From positions 124,001 to 188,000 of the forward strand of contig NZ_JAPEHU010000002.1 of assembly GCF_028823635.1 (NCBI RefSeq): a stretch of DNA of 64,000 nucleotides, given 5' to 3'. Below the pieces are notes generated by a model that was not told the DNA's origin, made no database searches, and saw only the letters and a list, made by a program, of their open reading frames with translations. Within the stretch, counting starts at the first letter, position 1, and each line of letters starts with the position of its first letter. The stretch is from Demequina sp. B12 (GTDB lineage: Bacteria; Actinomycetota; Actinomycetes; Actinomycetales; Demequinaceae). The position numbers were made by a program, and so were the translations under genes. Below are positions 51,337 to 60,128 of the stretch, piece by piece.

Positions 51337-53838
51337 GTGACTGTAACGCCCCAGAACGACGAATCCAGGTACGACTTCCGCGCGATCGAAGAGCGCTGGC
51401 TACCCGTGTGGCAGGAGACCCAGCCGTTCCGCTCCGGCGACGCGGCAGACGAGCGTCCGACGAAGTACGTGCTCGATATGTTCCCTTACCCGTCGGGCGA
51501 CCTTCACATGGGTCACGCTGAGGCCTACGCGCTCGGTGACGTGATCGCCCGCTACTGGGTCCAGCGAGGATTCAACGTCCTGCACCCCATCGGCTGGGAC
51601 TCGTTCGGGCTGCCCGCAGAGAACGCCGCCATCAACCGCGGCCTTGACCCTCGCGGCTGGACGGAAGACAACATTGCCCAGCAGCGCAGCTCGATGGAGC
51701 GCTACGCATGCTCGTTCGACTGGGATCGGGTACTGGCCACCCACCGTCCCGAGTACTACCACTGGAACCAGTGGCTGTTCACCCGCTTCCACGAGAAGGG
51801 CCTGGCTTACCGCAAGCACAGCGCCGTCAACTGGTGCCCCAAGGACCAGACGGTGCTCGCCAACGAGCAGGTTGTCGGAGGACTGTGTGAACGCTGCGAC
51901 ACCCCCGTCACCAAGAAGAAGCTGAACCAGTGGTACTTCAAGATCACGGAGTACGCCGACCGCCTGCTTGACGACCTCGACACCCTTGAGGGCAAGTGGC
52001 CGTCCAAGGTGATTGCGATGCAGAAGAACTGGATTGGTCGCTCCGCCGGTGCAGACGTGAAGTTCCAGATCGAAGGCCGCGACGAGCCGATCGACATTTA
52101 CACCACCCGCCCCGACACCCTGTTCGGAGCGACCTTCATGGTGGTGGCAGCAGACTCGGACCTCGCCGCGGAACTCGTGGCCGACGCTGACGCGGACGTC
52201 CAAGAGCAGTTCGCCACGTATGTGGAACAGGTCAAGGCCGCCTCGGACATCGACCGCTTGTCCACCGAACGCGAAAAGACCGGCATCTTCCTGGGGCGTT
52301 ACGCCGTCAACCCGGTCAACGGTGAACGTCTGCCGATCTGGGCCTCCGACTACGTGCTGGCCGACTACGGGCACGGCGCGATCATGGCGGTGCCCGCGCA
52401 CGACCAGCGCGACTTGGACTTTGCCCGTGCCATGGACCTGCCCGTCCGGGTGGTCCTCGACGTGCGCGACGAGGACGGCAACCAGGTAGGGGACCCCGCC
52501 GAGACCGGCATCGCTGCAGCAGGCGATGGCACCCTCGTGAACTCCGGGGCTCTCGACGGCATGCCCAAAGCCGATGCCATTGCGGCGATCATCGCGGACC
52601 TCGAGGCCAAGGGCCTGGGGGAGACCTCGACGAACTACCGTCTGCGCGACTGGCTGATTTCGCGTCAGCGTTACTGGGGCACCCCCATTCCGATCGTGCA
52701 CTGCGACGACTGCGGCGAGGTCCGGGTCCCCGACGACCAGCTTCCGATCGAACTTCCGCCCAGTGAAGGTTTGGATCTCAAGCCCAAGGGCACGTCGCCT
52801 TTGGGTGGCGCGACCGACTGGGTCAACACCGAGTGCCCCGACTGTGGCAAGCCTGCCAAGCGCGATACCGACACCATGGACACCTTCGTCGACTCGTCCT
52901 GGTACTACCTGCGTTATCTGTCGCCCACCAAGACGGACGGGCCGTTCGACCCGGAGGCCGCGCAGAAGTGGGCGCCGATCGACCAGTACGTCGGAGGCGT
53001 CACCCACGCCATCCTGCACTTGCTGTACTCGCGCTTCTTTACCAAGGCCCTCAACGACATGGGCCTGGTGGACTTCAACGAGCCGTTTAGTGCCCTACTG
53101 AACCAGGGCATGGTCCTGATGGACGGTTCCGCGATGTCGAAGTCGCGTGGCAACATCGTGCGCCTGTCGGAGCAGTTGGACGAGTACGGCGTGGACGCCG
53201 TGCGCCTCACCATGGCGTTCGCGGGACCTCCCGAGGACGACATCGACTGGGCGGATGTCTCGCCCGGCGCCACGTCCAAGTTCTTGGCACGTGCCTGGCG
53301 ACTGGCCCGCGACGTGTCATCGGAACCGGGCGTTGACCCTGCGACCGGTGACGCAGCCCTGCGTGCTGTGACCCACAAGACCATGCACGAGTGCGCAGAA
53401 CTGACGGAAGGGTTCCGCTTCAACGTGGTGGTCGCCCGCACCATGGAACTGGTGAACGCCACGCGCAAGGCAATCGACTCTGGTCCAGGAGCGGCTGACC
53501 CCGCCGTCCGCGAGGCGGTCGAGCAGGTGGCCGTGCTGCTGAGCATGTTCGCGCCCTATTGCGCTGAAGACATGTGGTCCATGCTGGGGCACGACAACGT
53601 GTCCCGCGGAGGCTGGCTCCAGGTCGACGAAGCTCTCCTGGTTGAGGACACCGTCACCTGCGTGGTGCAGGTCAAGGGCAAGGTCCGTGACCGCCTTGAA
53701 GTCTCGCCCAACATCTCGGAAGACGACCTGCGCGAACAAGCCCTTGCCGCACCTGGCGTGGTCCGTGCGCTTGAGGGTGCGGACATTCGGACTGTGATTG
53801 TGCGCGCGCCCAAGCTCGTCAACATCGTCCCTGCATAA
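51337..53838 (+). CDS. leuS: Leucyl-tRNA synthetase
   Basis: The 833-aa class-I synthetase has HMGH at about 57-60 ([14 protein letters not shown]), the CP1 editing domain ([16 protein letters not shown]), a Zn-type Cys set and a KMSKS-loop variant AMSKS (599-603, first Lys replaced by Ala). It charges tRNA-Leu. GTG 51337 is 6 nt from TACAAT, so the message is probably leaderless; the upstream in-frame ATG at 51286 lies before that -10 and is rejected. It is followed by a strong hairpin. Confidence 0.96.
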   Translation: MTVTPQNDESRYDFRAIEERWLPVWQETQPFRSGDAADERPTKYVLDMFPYPSGDLHMGHAEAYALGDVIARYWVQRGFNVLHPIGWDSFGLPAENAAINRGLDPRGWTEDNIAQQRSSMERYACSFDWDRVLATHRPEYYHWNQWLFTRFHEKGLAYRKHSAVNWCPKDQTVLANEQVVGGLCERCDTPVTKKKLNQWYFKITEYADRLLDDLDTLEGKWPSKVIAMQKNWIGRSAGADVKFQIEGRDEPIDIYTTRPDTLFGATFMVVAADSDLAAELVADADADVQEQFATYVEQVKAASDIDRLSTEREKTGIFLGRYAVNPVNGERLPIWASDYVLADYGHGAIMAVPAHDQRDLDFARAMDLPVRVVLDVRDEDGNQVGDPAETGIAAAGDGTLVNSGALDGMPKADAIAAIIADLEAKGLGETSTNYRLRDWLISRQRYWGTPIPIVHCDDCGEVRVPDDQLPIELPPSEGLDLKPKGTSPLGGATDWVNTECPDCGKPAKRDTDTMDTFVDSSWYYLRYLSPTKTDGPFDPEAAQKWAPIDQYVGGVTHAILHLLYSRFFTKALNDMGLVDFNEPFSALLNQGMVLMDGSAMSKSRGNIVRLSEQLDEYGVDAVRLTMAFAGPPEDDIDWADVSPGATSKFLARAWRLARDVSSEPGVDPATGDAALRAVTHKTMHECAELTEGFRFNVVVARTMELVNATRKAIDSGPGAADPAVREAVEQVAVLLSMFAPYCAEDMWSMLGHDNVSRGGWLQVDEALLVEDTVTCVVQVKGKVRDRLEVSPNISEDDLREQALAAPGVVRALEGADIRTVIVRAPKLVNIVPA

Positions 53839-53873
53839 GGGGTTCTTTCCTGCCTGTGAGTCGCCAGACTCCT

Positions 53874-53916
53874 GATGCCCTGGGCGGCGCGCCTCTAGCG
53901 CGCTTCCCGGGGCATC
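53874..53916 (+). terminator. Terminator after leuS
   Basis: GATGCCC/GGGCATC (7 bp), a T-G pair, GGG/CCC and, after a small internal loop, GCGCGC/GCGCGC around CTCTA make a long GC stem 36 nt after the leuS stop. No U-run. The degV -10 begins 3 nt after it. Confidence 0.8.
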
Positions 53917-53918
53917 GC

Positions 53919-53924
53919 TAGGTT
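53919..53924 (+). promoter_or_regulatory. -10 element of degV (leaderless)
   Basis: TAGGTT lies 7 nt before the ATG at 53932, with no ribosome binding site; it starts directly after the leuS terminator. Confidence 0.5.
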
Positions 53925-53931
53925 ATGGCCC

Positions 53932-54801
53932 ATGGGTGAACGCATTGTCGTTGTCACAGACTCGGCTGCGTCCTTGCCCGCAGACGTCGCTGCGGAGCAC
54001 GGGATCGTGGTGATTCCGTTGTCCGTCATTGTTGATGGTGAAGTCTTCGATGAGGGTGTGTCCATCTCCAGCGGGCAAGTGCTCGACGCTCTCGAGGGTG
54101 GCGCCGCGGTGTCCACATCTCAGCCTGCGACCGCCGCTTTCACCCAGGCATACCGGGATGCCGAGGCCGCTGGTGCGGAGTCAGTGGTCATGATCGCGTT
54201 GTCCGCGCATTTGTCTGGCACGGTTGACAGTGCGCGAGCCGCGGCACGAGAAGTCTCCATCCCTGTCGACGTGGTGGACAGTGGCTCCGTCGCGATGGCG
54301 ACGGGTTTTGCCGCGATGGCGGCGGCCCGAGCGGTGCGTGCCGGCTATGCACGGGATCGGGTCGTGGAGATCGCTCGCCAGGTGGCAGAGTCCGCGGTCT
54401 GCGTGTTCACGGTTGACACGCTCGAGTACCTGCGTCGTGGTGGCCGGATCTCATCGGCGGCCGCGACTGTGGGGCGGATGCTGAGCGTGAAGCCGGTGCT
54501 GGAAATCACTGACGGCCAACCGCACGTCACCCATAAGGTGAGGTCGACCGCGCGTGCACGCGACGCCGTCCTGGTGAGAGCGGAGGCAGCAGTTGATGCT
54601 GCCGCTGACCCCGCGGTCGCGGTCATGACGCTCGGAGAGCCCAGCTTTGGGGACGATGCGGTGCGCGCGTTGCGTATGCATCACCACCAGTTATCGGCTT
54701 TGGTGACATCCACCGTGAGTAGCGTCCTTGCCGTGCACTCAGGCCCGGGGGCGCTAGCGGTGGTGGTGGCCGACATGGCTCCGCTAGCGGTCGCCGAGTA
54801 G
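53932..54801 (+). CDS. DegV family fatty-acid-binding protein
   Basis: The 289-aa protein begins MGERIVVVTDSAASLPADVA and has the DegV lipid-binding segments STSQPATAAFTQAYRDA, LSAHLSGTVDSARAA and DTLEYLRRGGRISSAAA. DegV proteins bind fatty acids, in some species for the FakA kinase; FakA is not in the window. It is downstream of leuS and upstream of comEA, an arrangement common in actinobacteria. Confidence 0.93.
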   Translation: MGERIVVVTDSAASLPADVAAEHGIVVIPLSVIVDGEVFDEGVSISSGQVLDALEGGAAVSTSQPATAAFTQAYRDAEAAGAESVVMIALSAHLSGTVDSARAAAREVSIPVDVVDSGSVAMATGFAAMAAARAVRAGYARDRVVEIARQVAESAVCVFTVDTLEYLRRGGRISSAAATVGRMLSVKPVLEITDGQPHVTHKVRSTARARDAVLVRAEAAVDAAADPAVAVMTLGEPSFGDDAVRALRMHHHQLSALVTSTVSSVLAVHSGPGALAVVVADMAPLAVAE

Positions 54802-54906
54802 TCCGGCCTGCGACACCTGGCTGGCAGCGCCCTCCCCAGGGCAGTAATGCGGACACGCTTCCCCACAGACTGACACCTCAGCGATCATGCGAGGGGCGGC
54901 CGGATT

Positions 54907-54912
54907 TAGCGT
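54907..54912 (+). promoter_or_regulatory. -10 element of comEA (leaderless)
   Basis: TAGCGT lies 6 nt upstream of the GTG at 54919; no Shine-Dalgarno sequence is seen. Confidence 0.45.
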
Positions 54913-54918
54913 CACGAT

Positions 54919-55683
54919 GTGACTCCACCTCCCGCCACTGCCTCCCAGGATCCCTCAGGGCTTTCCACCTGGCGTACTACTGCCGCTCACCACGCCGCAC
55001 GAGCATATGAAGCGGCACACGGGCGGGAGATCGATACGGTTCACCGCGGTGCCCGGTGGAGCGTGGAACCACGCGTCGCCGTCACGATCGTGGTGACTCT
55101 CGCGATTCTCGCCGGCGCCGTCTGGGCGATCATCGCTGGTGGCTCCCGGGCCACCGAACCGTCGCACGCATCGGGCCCCTCGCCCACCCCTTCCTACGCC
55201 ACGCTCAGCGTCACTGAGCCGCCTGAGCCGGAGGTCGTAGTGTTCGTGTCAGGTGCCGTGACCGCGCCGGGGCTTGTGGTCTTGCCAGCTCAAGCGCGGG
55301 TTGCCGATGCCTTGGAGGCAGCCGGAGGCGCCGCCCCAGAGGCCGCTCCTGACGCTCTTAACCTTGCGCGGCATGTCACCGATGGCGAACACATCCACGT
55401 CCTCACGCACGACGAATGGGAACAACACGCTGCCGCTGCGACCGGTGGTGGCGCGGACGTCGCAGGGACGCTCGCCGCCACCAGCGATGGTGGCCTCATC
55501 AATGTCAACAGCGCCACTGTCGACGAACTCCAGGGCTTGCCAGGCGTAGGCCCGGCAATCGCGGCCCGCATCAGCGACGAACGCGACACTGGCGGGCCCT
55601 TCGCGAGCGTGGATGATCTCCAACGTGTGGCAGGGATCGGCCCCGCAACCGTGGAGAAACTTCGCGCCCACGCGACTGTATGA
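54919..55683 (+). CDS. comEA: ComEA-like DNA-binding competence protein
   Basis: The 254-aa product has one N-terminal transmembrane helix (VAVTIVVTLAILAGAVWAII), an SLBB-like stretch (VVVFVSGAVTAPGLVVLPAQ), and a C-terminal helix-hairpin-helix domain (INVNSATVDELQGLPGVGPA, GIGPATVEKLRAH). ComEA binds incoming DNA outside the membrane and hands it to ComEC. Its stop overlaps the comEC ATG (ATGA), so the two are translated together. Confidence 0.93.
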   Translation: MTPPPATASQDPSGLSTWRTTAAHHAARAYEAAHGREIDTVHRGARWSVEPRVAVTIVVTLAILAGAVWAIIAGGSRATEPSHASGPSPTPSYATLSVTEPPEPEVVVFVSGAVTAPGLVVLPAQARVADALEAAGGAAPEAAPDALNLARHVTDGEHIHVLTHDEWEQHAAAATGGGADVAGTLAATSDGGLINVNSATVDELQGLPGVGPAIAARISDERDTGGPFASVDDLQRVAGIGPATVEKLRAHATV

Positions 55684-58085
55684 CTCCTCATGACGTGCGG
55701 TTGCTGCCAGCCGCTGGGACCGCATGGTTGAGCATCCTCCTCCTGGCCACAGGTGTCCCCACGTGGGCGGTCGTGGCAGTGAGCGCCGGCCTCGGCGTGC
55801 TCGCATGGGTCACCGCCGGTGTCACAGGAGGCCGTGTTGCCACACTCGCACTCACCGTGGCTGTCGCGTGTGCGAGTTCCCTGACTGCCACCGCAGCCCA
55901 AGCGGCGCATGAGGCACTGCAAACGTCGTGGGTGGCGAGTGTGGGGCAGAGTCCGGTGTGTATAGACGCGGTCGTCGTTGATGCGCCGCGCACCGTGGAT
56001 GTTGCCGGCCGGGAAGTGGCCATGATCCCGGTACGGGTGGACCGCTGGCGGGTCCACGGAGGGGACAGATGCGGTGCCACGGACGTGGCGCATGAGGGTG
56101 AAGACACCCCAGCAGATCAGCAGGCCACATGGCATCCCGCCCGCACCGCAGTGGTGTTAGCGGTGGAGGCCACATCGGGCGCGGCAGCCGTGTCGGGCGC
56201 GTCGGCTACGTCGGGCGCGTCCTCGGTGCCGCGCATCGGACGTGGGGCCCGTGTGTGGGCGCTGGCATCGTTCTCGACGCCGCAGCCGCGCCAAGACCCG
56301 GTGGCCTGGAACGCAGAGATTACGACCGTTCAAGCACCCACCTCCGTACCTGCGCAAGCGCGGACCGGACTGGTGGAGGCCAGCAGCGCCCTCCCCGCTG
56401 AGGTGCGCGGACTCGTGATCGGAATGACCACCGGTGACACCAGTCACATGCCCGACGAGCAAACAGACGCCATGCGTAGATCGGGCCTCGCCCATCTCAC
56501 TGCAGTCTCCGGGGCGCACTTCGCGACGGTGACGCTCGTCATGCTCGCGATCGCTCGGCGCACCCGTGCGCCCCGATGGGCACGCGCGAGCCTGATCATC
56601 GTGGCGGCCGCGACGTTTGTCGCGTTTGTTGGCACCCAGCCCTCGGTCGTGCGAGCGTGCGGGTTGGCGCTTGCAGTGGGGGTGGCGCTGGCCTTGGGAC
56701 GCCCCGCACAGGCACTGCCCGCATTGAGCGCCACGGTGCTGGTGCTCATGCATGTGTTTCCAGGGGTCGCGACTGAAGTCGGCTTCGCAATGTCTGTGAC
56801 CGCGGTGATCGCGATCGTGGTGGTCGCACCCCATATCGCGCGTCGGCTGAGTCGCGTGCTGACGCCCCGGCTCGCTTCCGCGATATCGATCCCCGTGGCG
56901 GCACAAGCGGCGCTGTTGCCTTTCTTGGTGTCGTTTGATCCTGGGATCAATCCGTATGCGGTCGCGGCGAACCTTGCGGCCGCTCCGTTGCTCCTGCCTG
57001 TCATGCTGGCGGGTCTGGGGTGTGCGGCAACATCGCTGTGGTGGCCGGGTCTCGCTGACGCGTTGGCACACATTGCTGGCATGGCGGCCCTCCCCATCGC
57101 CCGTCTTGCCGAGGCTGCGGCACAGGCACCCGGATCCTGGTGGCCGTGGCTGCCCGGCACCGCGGGACTGATCTGCGCGGGTGCCGCCGCGTGTCTGTGG
57201 CTCCTGGCTCCCATGGCTGGCTCGCGCACCGTTGCGGCCAGTATCGCGGGCGTTGCCTGCGCGGTGAGCGTCATCGGTCTCCAAGTGCCTGGAGCCCTGC
57301 TCGACCGGTGGACTGGCGTGCGGGTGCACGACTGGGATGTTGTCGCGTGCGACGTGGGACAAGGAGACATGATGATGCTGCGAGCCGGGCCTGACAGTGC
57401 AGTCGTGATCGACACAGGGGAGGACGGGCCTGCCGCGCAGCGATGCCTCCAGGACCATGGCGTCACCGCCGTTCCACTGTTGGTGCTCACCCACCCGGAT
57501 GCGGATCACGACGGTGCAGTCGCAGAGGTGATGGAGGTGGCGCGCGTGGACAACGCGTGGGTGTCGTCAGTGGCGCTGGGCGGGCGTGCCGTAGCGGAAC
57601 TTGAGAGAGACGGGGTTGACGTGGTGGTACCGGCGGACGGTGTCGAAGCCCGGGTGGGTGACGTGCACCTGACGGTGCTGCCGAGCGCGCAGGAGGGCGA
57701 CCCGGTGGCGCCGGGGGACAACGATGCCAGCATTGTGGTGCATGCCCAGGCCCGCGCCACCGCCGTGCTTGCCCTGGGTGATCTGGAACCGTGGGGACAG
57801 GACCGCCTTGCCGCCGCATTGGGGCGCGTCAGTGTGGATGTGGTGAAGGTGGCGCATCACGGCTCTGCTCATCAGTCTGCGGCACTTGCCGGTCAGATTG
57901 ATGCGGCGTGGGCCATCTACAGCGCCGGTCGTGACAATGACTACGGGCACCCGCGTGCCGAGACCGTTGCGTTGTATGCCGACCGCGGTGCCGCCCCGCT
58001 CGTGACGGCACAGTGCGGTGACGTGATTCTCGTCAGCGGTCAACCTCACGTGGCCTCGCGGTGTCACACTGGCATGGCACGCTAG
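55680..58085 (+). CDS. comEC: ComEC/Rec2 DNA-uptake channel
   Basis: The 801-aa protein has about ten membrane segments (Competence domain with AVSGAHFATVTLVMLAIARR) and a C-terminal beta-lactamase-like nuclease domain with THPDADHDGAV and KVAHHGSAHQS. It is the inner-membrane channel for single-stranded DNA in transformation. The presence of both comEA and comEC suggests DNA uptake ability, though pilus genes are not in the window. Its stop lies in the loop of an inverted repeat reaching into holA. Confidence 0.94.
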   Translation: MTPHDVRLLPAAGTAWLSILLLATGVPTWAVVAVSAGLGVLAWVTAGVTGGRVATLALTVAVACASSLTATAAQAAHEALQTSWVASVGQSPVCIDAVVVDAPRTVDVAGREVAMIPVRVDRWRVHGGDRCGATDVAHEGEDTPADQQATWHPARTAVVLAVEATSGAAAVSGASATSGASSVPRIGRGARVWALASFSTPQPRQDPVAWNAEITTVQAPTSVPAQARTGLVEASSALPAEVRGLVIGMTTGDTSHMPDEQTDAMRRSGLAHLTAVSGAHFATVTLVMLAIARRTRAPRWARASLIIVAAATFVAFVGTQPSVVRACGLALAVGVALALGRPAQALPALSATVLVLMHVFPGVATEVGFAMSVTAVIAIVVVAPHIARRLSRVLTPRLASAISIPVAAQAALLPFLVSFDPGINPYAVAANLAAAPLLLPVMLAGLGCAATSLWWPGLADALAHIAGMAALPIARLAEAAAQAPGSWWPWLPGTAGLICAGAAACLWLLAPMAGSRTVAASIAGVACAVSVIGLQVPGALLDRWTGVRVHDWDVVACDVGQGDMMMLRAGPDSAVVIDTGEDGPAAQRCLQDHGVTAVPLLVLTHPDADHDGAVAEVMEVARVDNAWVSSVALGGRAVAELERDGVDVVVPADGVEARVGDVHLTVLPSAQEGDPVAPGDNDASIVVHAQARATAVLALGDLEPWGQDRLAAALGRVSVDVVKVAHHGSAHQSAALAGQIDAAWAIYSAGRDNDYGHPRAETVALYADRGAAPLVTAQCGDVILVSGQPHVASRCHTGMAR

Positions 58086-58095
58086 TGCCATGCCA
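58070..58095 (+). promoter_or_regulatory. Inverted repeat over comEC stop and holA start
   Basis: TGGCATGGCAC (58070-58080) and GTGCCATGCCA (58085-58095) form a perfect 11-bp stem with loop GCTA. The holA ATG (58090-58092) is in the right arm and the comEC TAG spans the loop edge, so folding would hide the start until ribosomes finishing comEC open it. Confidence 0.55.
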
Positions 58096-59070
58096 CCTCG
58101 CAATCGCGCCCCAGAAGCTACGTGGTTTCGTGCCAAGCCAGCCCCCGTGGTCCTCGTCAGCGGACCGGAAACGGTGTTGGGACAGCGGGCGATCGAACGC
58201 ATTACGACCGCACGGCCCGATGCCGCGGTGACGCGCCTCGATGCCGGCGCCTACACGCGCGGCGCCCTGTTGGCCGCGGCCAGCCCGTCGCTCTTCGACG
58301 CCGCCGGCATCGTCGTTGTCGAAGGTGCGGAAGCAATGAACGACGAGTTTCTGACGGATGGATTGGCATACCTGGCCACCGCGGACCCTGACGTCTGTGT
58401 GGTCATTCGCCATGGCGGCGGCGTTCGCGGCAAACGTCTCCTCGACGCGATTCGCAAGTCGGGTGCGCCTGAGTACACCTGTCCCGCGGTGAAGAAAGAC
58501 TCCGAACTAGCTGACTTTGTGGCAGGGGAGTTCGAGCGTGGCAAACGGCCCGTGAGTGCCCAGGTCGTTCGAGCGCTCGTTGATGCTGTGGGCGCTGACG
58601 TGGCGGAACTGGCGGCCGCGTGCCAGCAGCTCATGCGGGACGTTGACGGTTCGGTCACGCCCGACACCATCACCAAGTATTACGGCACACGTGTGAACGC
58701 GACAGCGTTTGAAGTGGCCGATGCTGCGGTTGCGGGAGACTCCGCGAAGGCGCTCGCATTGCTGCGCCACGCCTTGTCAACGGGCACCGATCCTGTGCCT
58801 CTCAACGCGGCGTTGGCAGCAAAGCTGCGGGTCCTTGCCAAGGTGGGTGCAGCACGGGGGAGGCGCCTGGACCCCACCAAGGACCTGGGGATTGCGCCCT
58901 GGCAAGTGGATCGCGCACGTCGCGAACTCCAGCGCTGGACCGCTGACACGCTGGCAGAAGCGATCGAAGCGGTGGCACAGGCCGATGCCGAGATCAAGGG
59001 AGCGGCACGCGCACCTGAGTTCAGTCTTGAGCGGGCGGTTCGCACCATCGCTGGGCTGGCGAGCCGATAA
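58090..59070 (+). CDS. holA: DNA polymerase III delta subunit
   Basis: The 326-aa product has HolA features: VVLVSGPETVLGQRAIERI, LDAGAYTRGALLAAASPSLF, and C-terminal DPVPLNAALAAKLRVLAKVG and APEFSLERAVRTIAGLA. It is part of the clamp loader opening the beta clamp. Its ATG is 4 nt after the comEC stop and sits in an inverted repeat. It is convergent with rpsT. Confidence 0.94.
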   Translation: MPPRNRAPEATWFRAKPAPVVLVSGPETVLGQRAIERITTARPDAAVTRLDAGAYTRGALLAAASPSLFDAAGIVVVEGAEAMNDEFLTDGLAYLATADPDVCVVIRHGGGVRGKRLLDAIRKSGAPEYTCPAVKKDSELADFVAGEFERGKRPVSAQVVRALVDAVGADVAELAAACQQLMRDVDGSVTPDTITKYYGTRVNATAFEVADAAVAGDSAKALALLRHALSTGTDPVPLNAALAAKLRVLAKVGAARGRRLDPTKDLGIAPWQVDRARRELQRWTADTLAEAIEAVAQADAEIKGAARAPEFSLERAVRTIAGLASR

Positions 59071-59087
59071 CTCCCGCAGGGGACACA

Positions 59088-59127
59088 CTTAAGGCCCCGT
59101 CACGCCAAAGCGTCACGGGGCCTTAAG
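59088..59127. terminator. Bidirectional terminator between holA and rpsT
   Basis: CTTAAGGCCCCGT and ACGGGGCCTTAAG form a perfect 13-bp stem; after a mismatch ACGC/GCGT extends it, with loop CAAA. Flanked by A/T-rich pairs, it fits a two-way terminator. Confidence 0.9.
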
Positions 59128-59144
59128 AGAAAAGCGAATGCTCG

Positions 59145-59405
59145 TTAGAGCGCGGCAACCTGCTTGGCCAGCGCCGACTTGCGGTTAGCAGCCTGGTTCT
59201 TGTGGATGACGCCCTTGGAGACGGCCTTGTCGAGCTTGACTTCGGCGACCTTGAGAGCGGCAACAGCCTTGTCCTTGTCGCCAGCGGTGATGGCCTCGCG
59301 CACCTTGCGCACGTTGGTCTTCAGCTCGGACTTCACGGCGACGTTGCGCTGACGGGCCTTCTCGTTGGTGCCGATGCGCTTGATCTTCGACTTGATGTTT
59401 GCCAC
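59145..59405 (-). CDS. rpsT: 30S ribosomal protein S20
   Basis: The 86-aa basic product begins [20 protein letters not shown], the S20 start, and ends [18 protein letters not shown] 59405 has AAGAAGGA 5 nt upstream; a longer in-frame extension to 59486 lacks family similarity. S20 binds 16S rRNA in early 30S assembly. It is transcribed from the minus strand with the PemK-like gene 83 nt upstream. Confidence 0.96.
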   Translation of the reverse strand: MANIKSKIKRIGTNEKARQRNVAVKSELKTNVRKVREAITAGDKDKAVAALKVAEVKLDKAVSKGVIHKNQAANRKSALAKQVAAL

Positions 59406-59488
59406 AGCGATCCTTCTTGAATGTTGATGAAACTTGCGAAACTTAGAGGGCTGGAGCGCGAGCGCGCGCTCACACACAAACGACAATG

Positions 59489-60124
59489 CTACCAGTGATG
59501 CACTTCGTTTAGCGAATGCTGGACGGCCTCGAAGCGTTCCTTGTCAAGGATAGCGCCCTCGCGGCGCACCGCTGCCGGGTCTACACGGATGAGTCGGTCC
59601 AGCCTGACCTCGCTGGGACGGCGCTTGCGATCCCAGGGGCCAGAGCCAATGTCCAGCCAGTACCGGCCCCAACGGGCCTCTTGGGCGGCATCGAGATCGT
59701 GGTCTTTGCTCGTCAACTGCAGACCTACGAGCCACTCGCCCGCGTAGCCGATGAGCAGCACGGGCCGGTCCTTGCCCTGGGAGTGGTCTTCTTCAAAGGG
59801 AACCCAGGTCCAGACAATCTCGCCTGGGTCGGGGCGGCCGTCGGGGTGAGGGTCGTAATGCACCGTGACGTACCCGGTGTAGTCGCCCGGGTACGGGCGG
59901 GGCTGAGCCGTGGCGACACCACGTCCCCCGGACCGTTGTCCACTGTGGCCGTTCCTGCGTCCTGGCGAGCGGACGTCGTGGCCACGGGTCCGAGGACCCG
60001 TGGATCGGCTGCTGCCTCGGGGTGGGCGGGACGACGGCTTCTTGCGTGCTCCCGTCTGAGACCGGTTCACCAGCGTGAATCCAGCGATGGCGATGACAGC
60101 GAGGACTGCGAGCAGGGCTTCCAC
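59489..60124 (-). CDS. Membrane-anchored PemK/MazF-like protein
   Basis: The 211-aa product starts at GTG and begins [20 protein letters not shown], one N-terminal span, followed by a Gly/Arg/Ser-rich linker of about 60 residues. The C-terminal domain [59 protein letters not shown] and [10 protein letters not shown] resembles the PemK/MazF fold. Unlike true toxin-antitoxin loci there is no small antitoxin gene on either side. It may be a regulated RNase or have lost toxicity. Confidence 0.82.
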   Translation of the reverse strand: MEALLAVLAVIAIAGFTLVNRSQTGARKKPSSRPPRGSSRSTGPRTRGHDVRSPGRRNGHSGQRSGGRGVATAQPRPYPGDYTGYVTVHYDPHPDGRPDPGEIVWTWVPFEEDHSQGKDRPVLLIGYAGEWLVGLQLTSKDHDLDAAQEARWGRYWLDIGSGPWDRKRRPSEVRLDRLIRVDPAAVRREGAILDKERFEAVQHSLNEVHHW

Positions 60125-60128
60125 AGGG

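Noticed and set aside
51400-53019. A 539-codon open frame opposite leuS
   Set aside because: Composition is Val/His/Gly/Arg-rich with no recognisable domain; leuS in the other strand has all class-I synthetase motifs.
56157-57509. A 450-codon open frame opposite comEC
   Set aside because: Arg/His-rich shadow sequence; comEC has membrane and nuclease motifs.
59489-60124. A complete toxin-antitoxin locus
   Set aside because: No small antitoxin gene is found on either side; neighbours are rpsT and a GGDEF-EAL gene.
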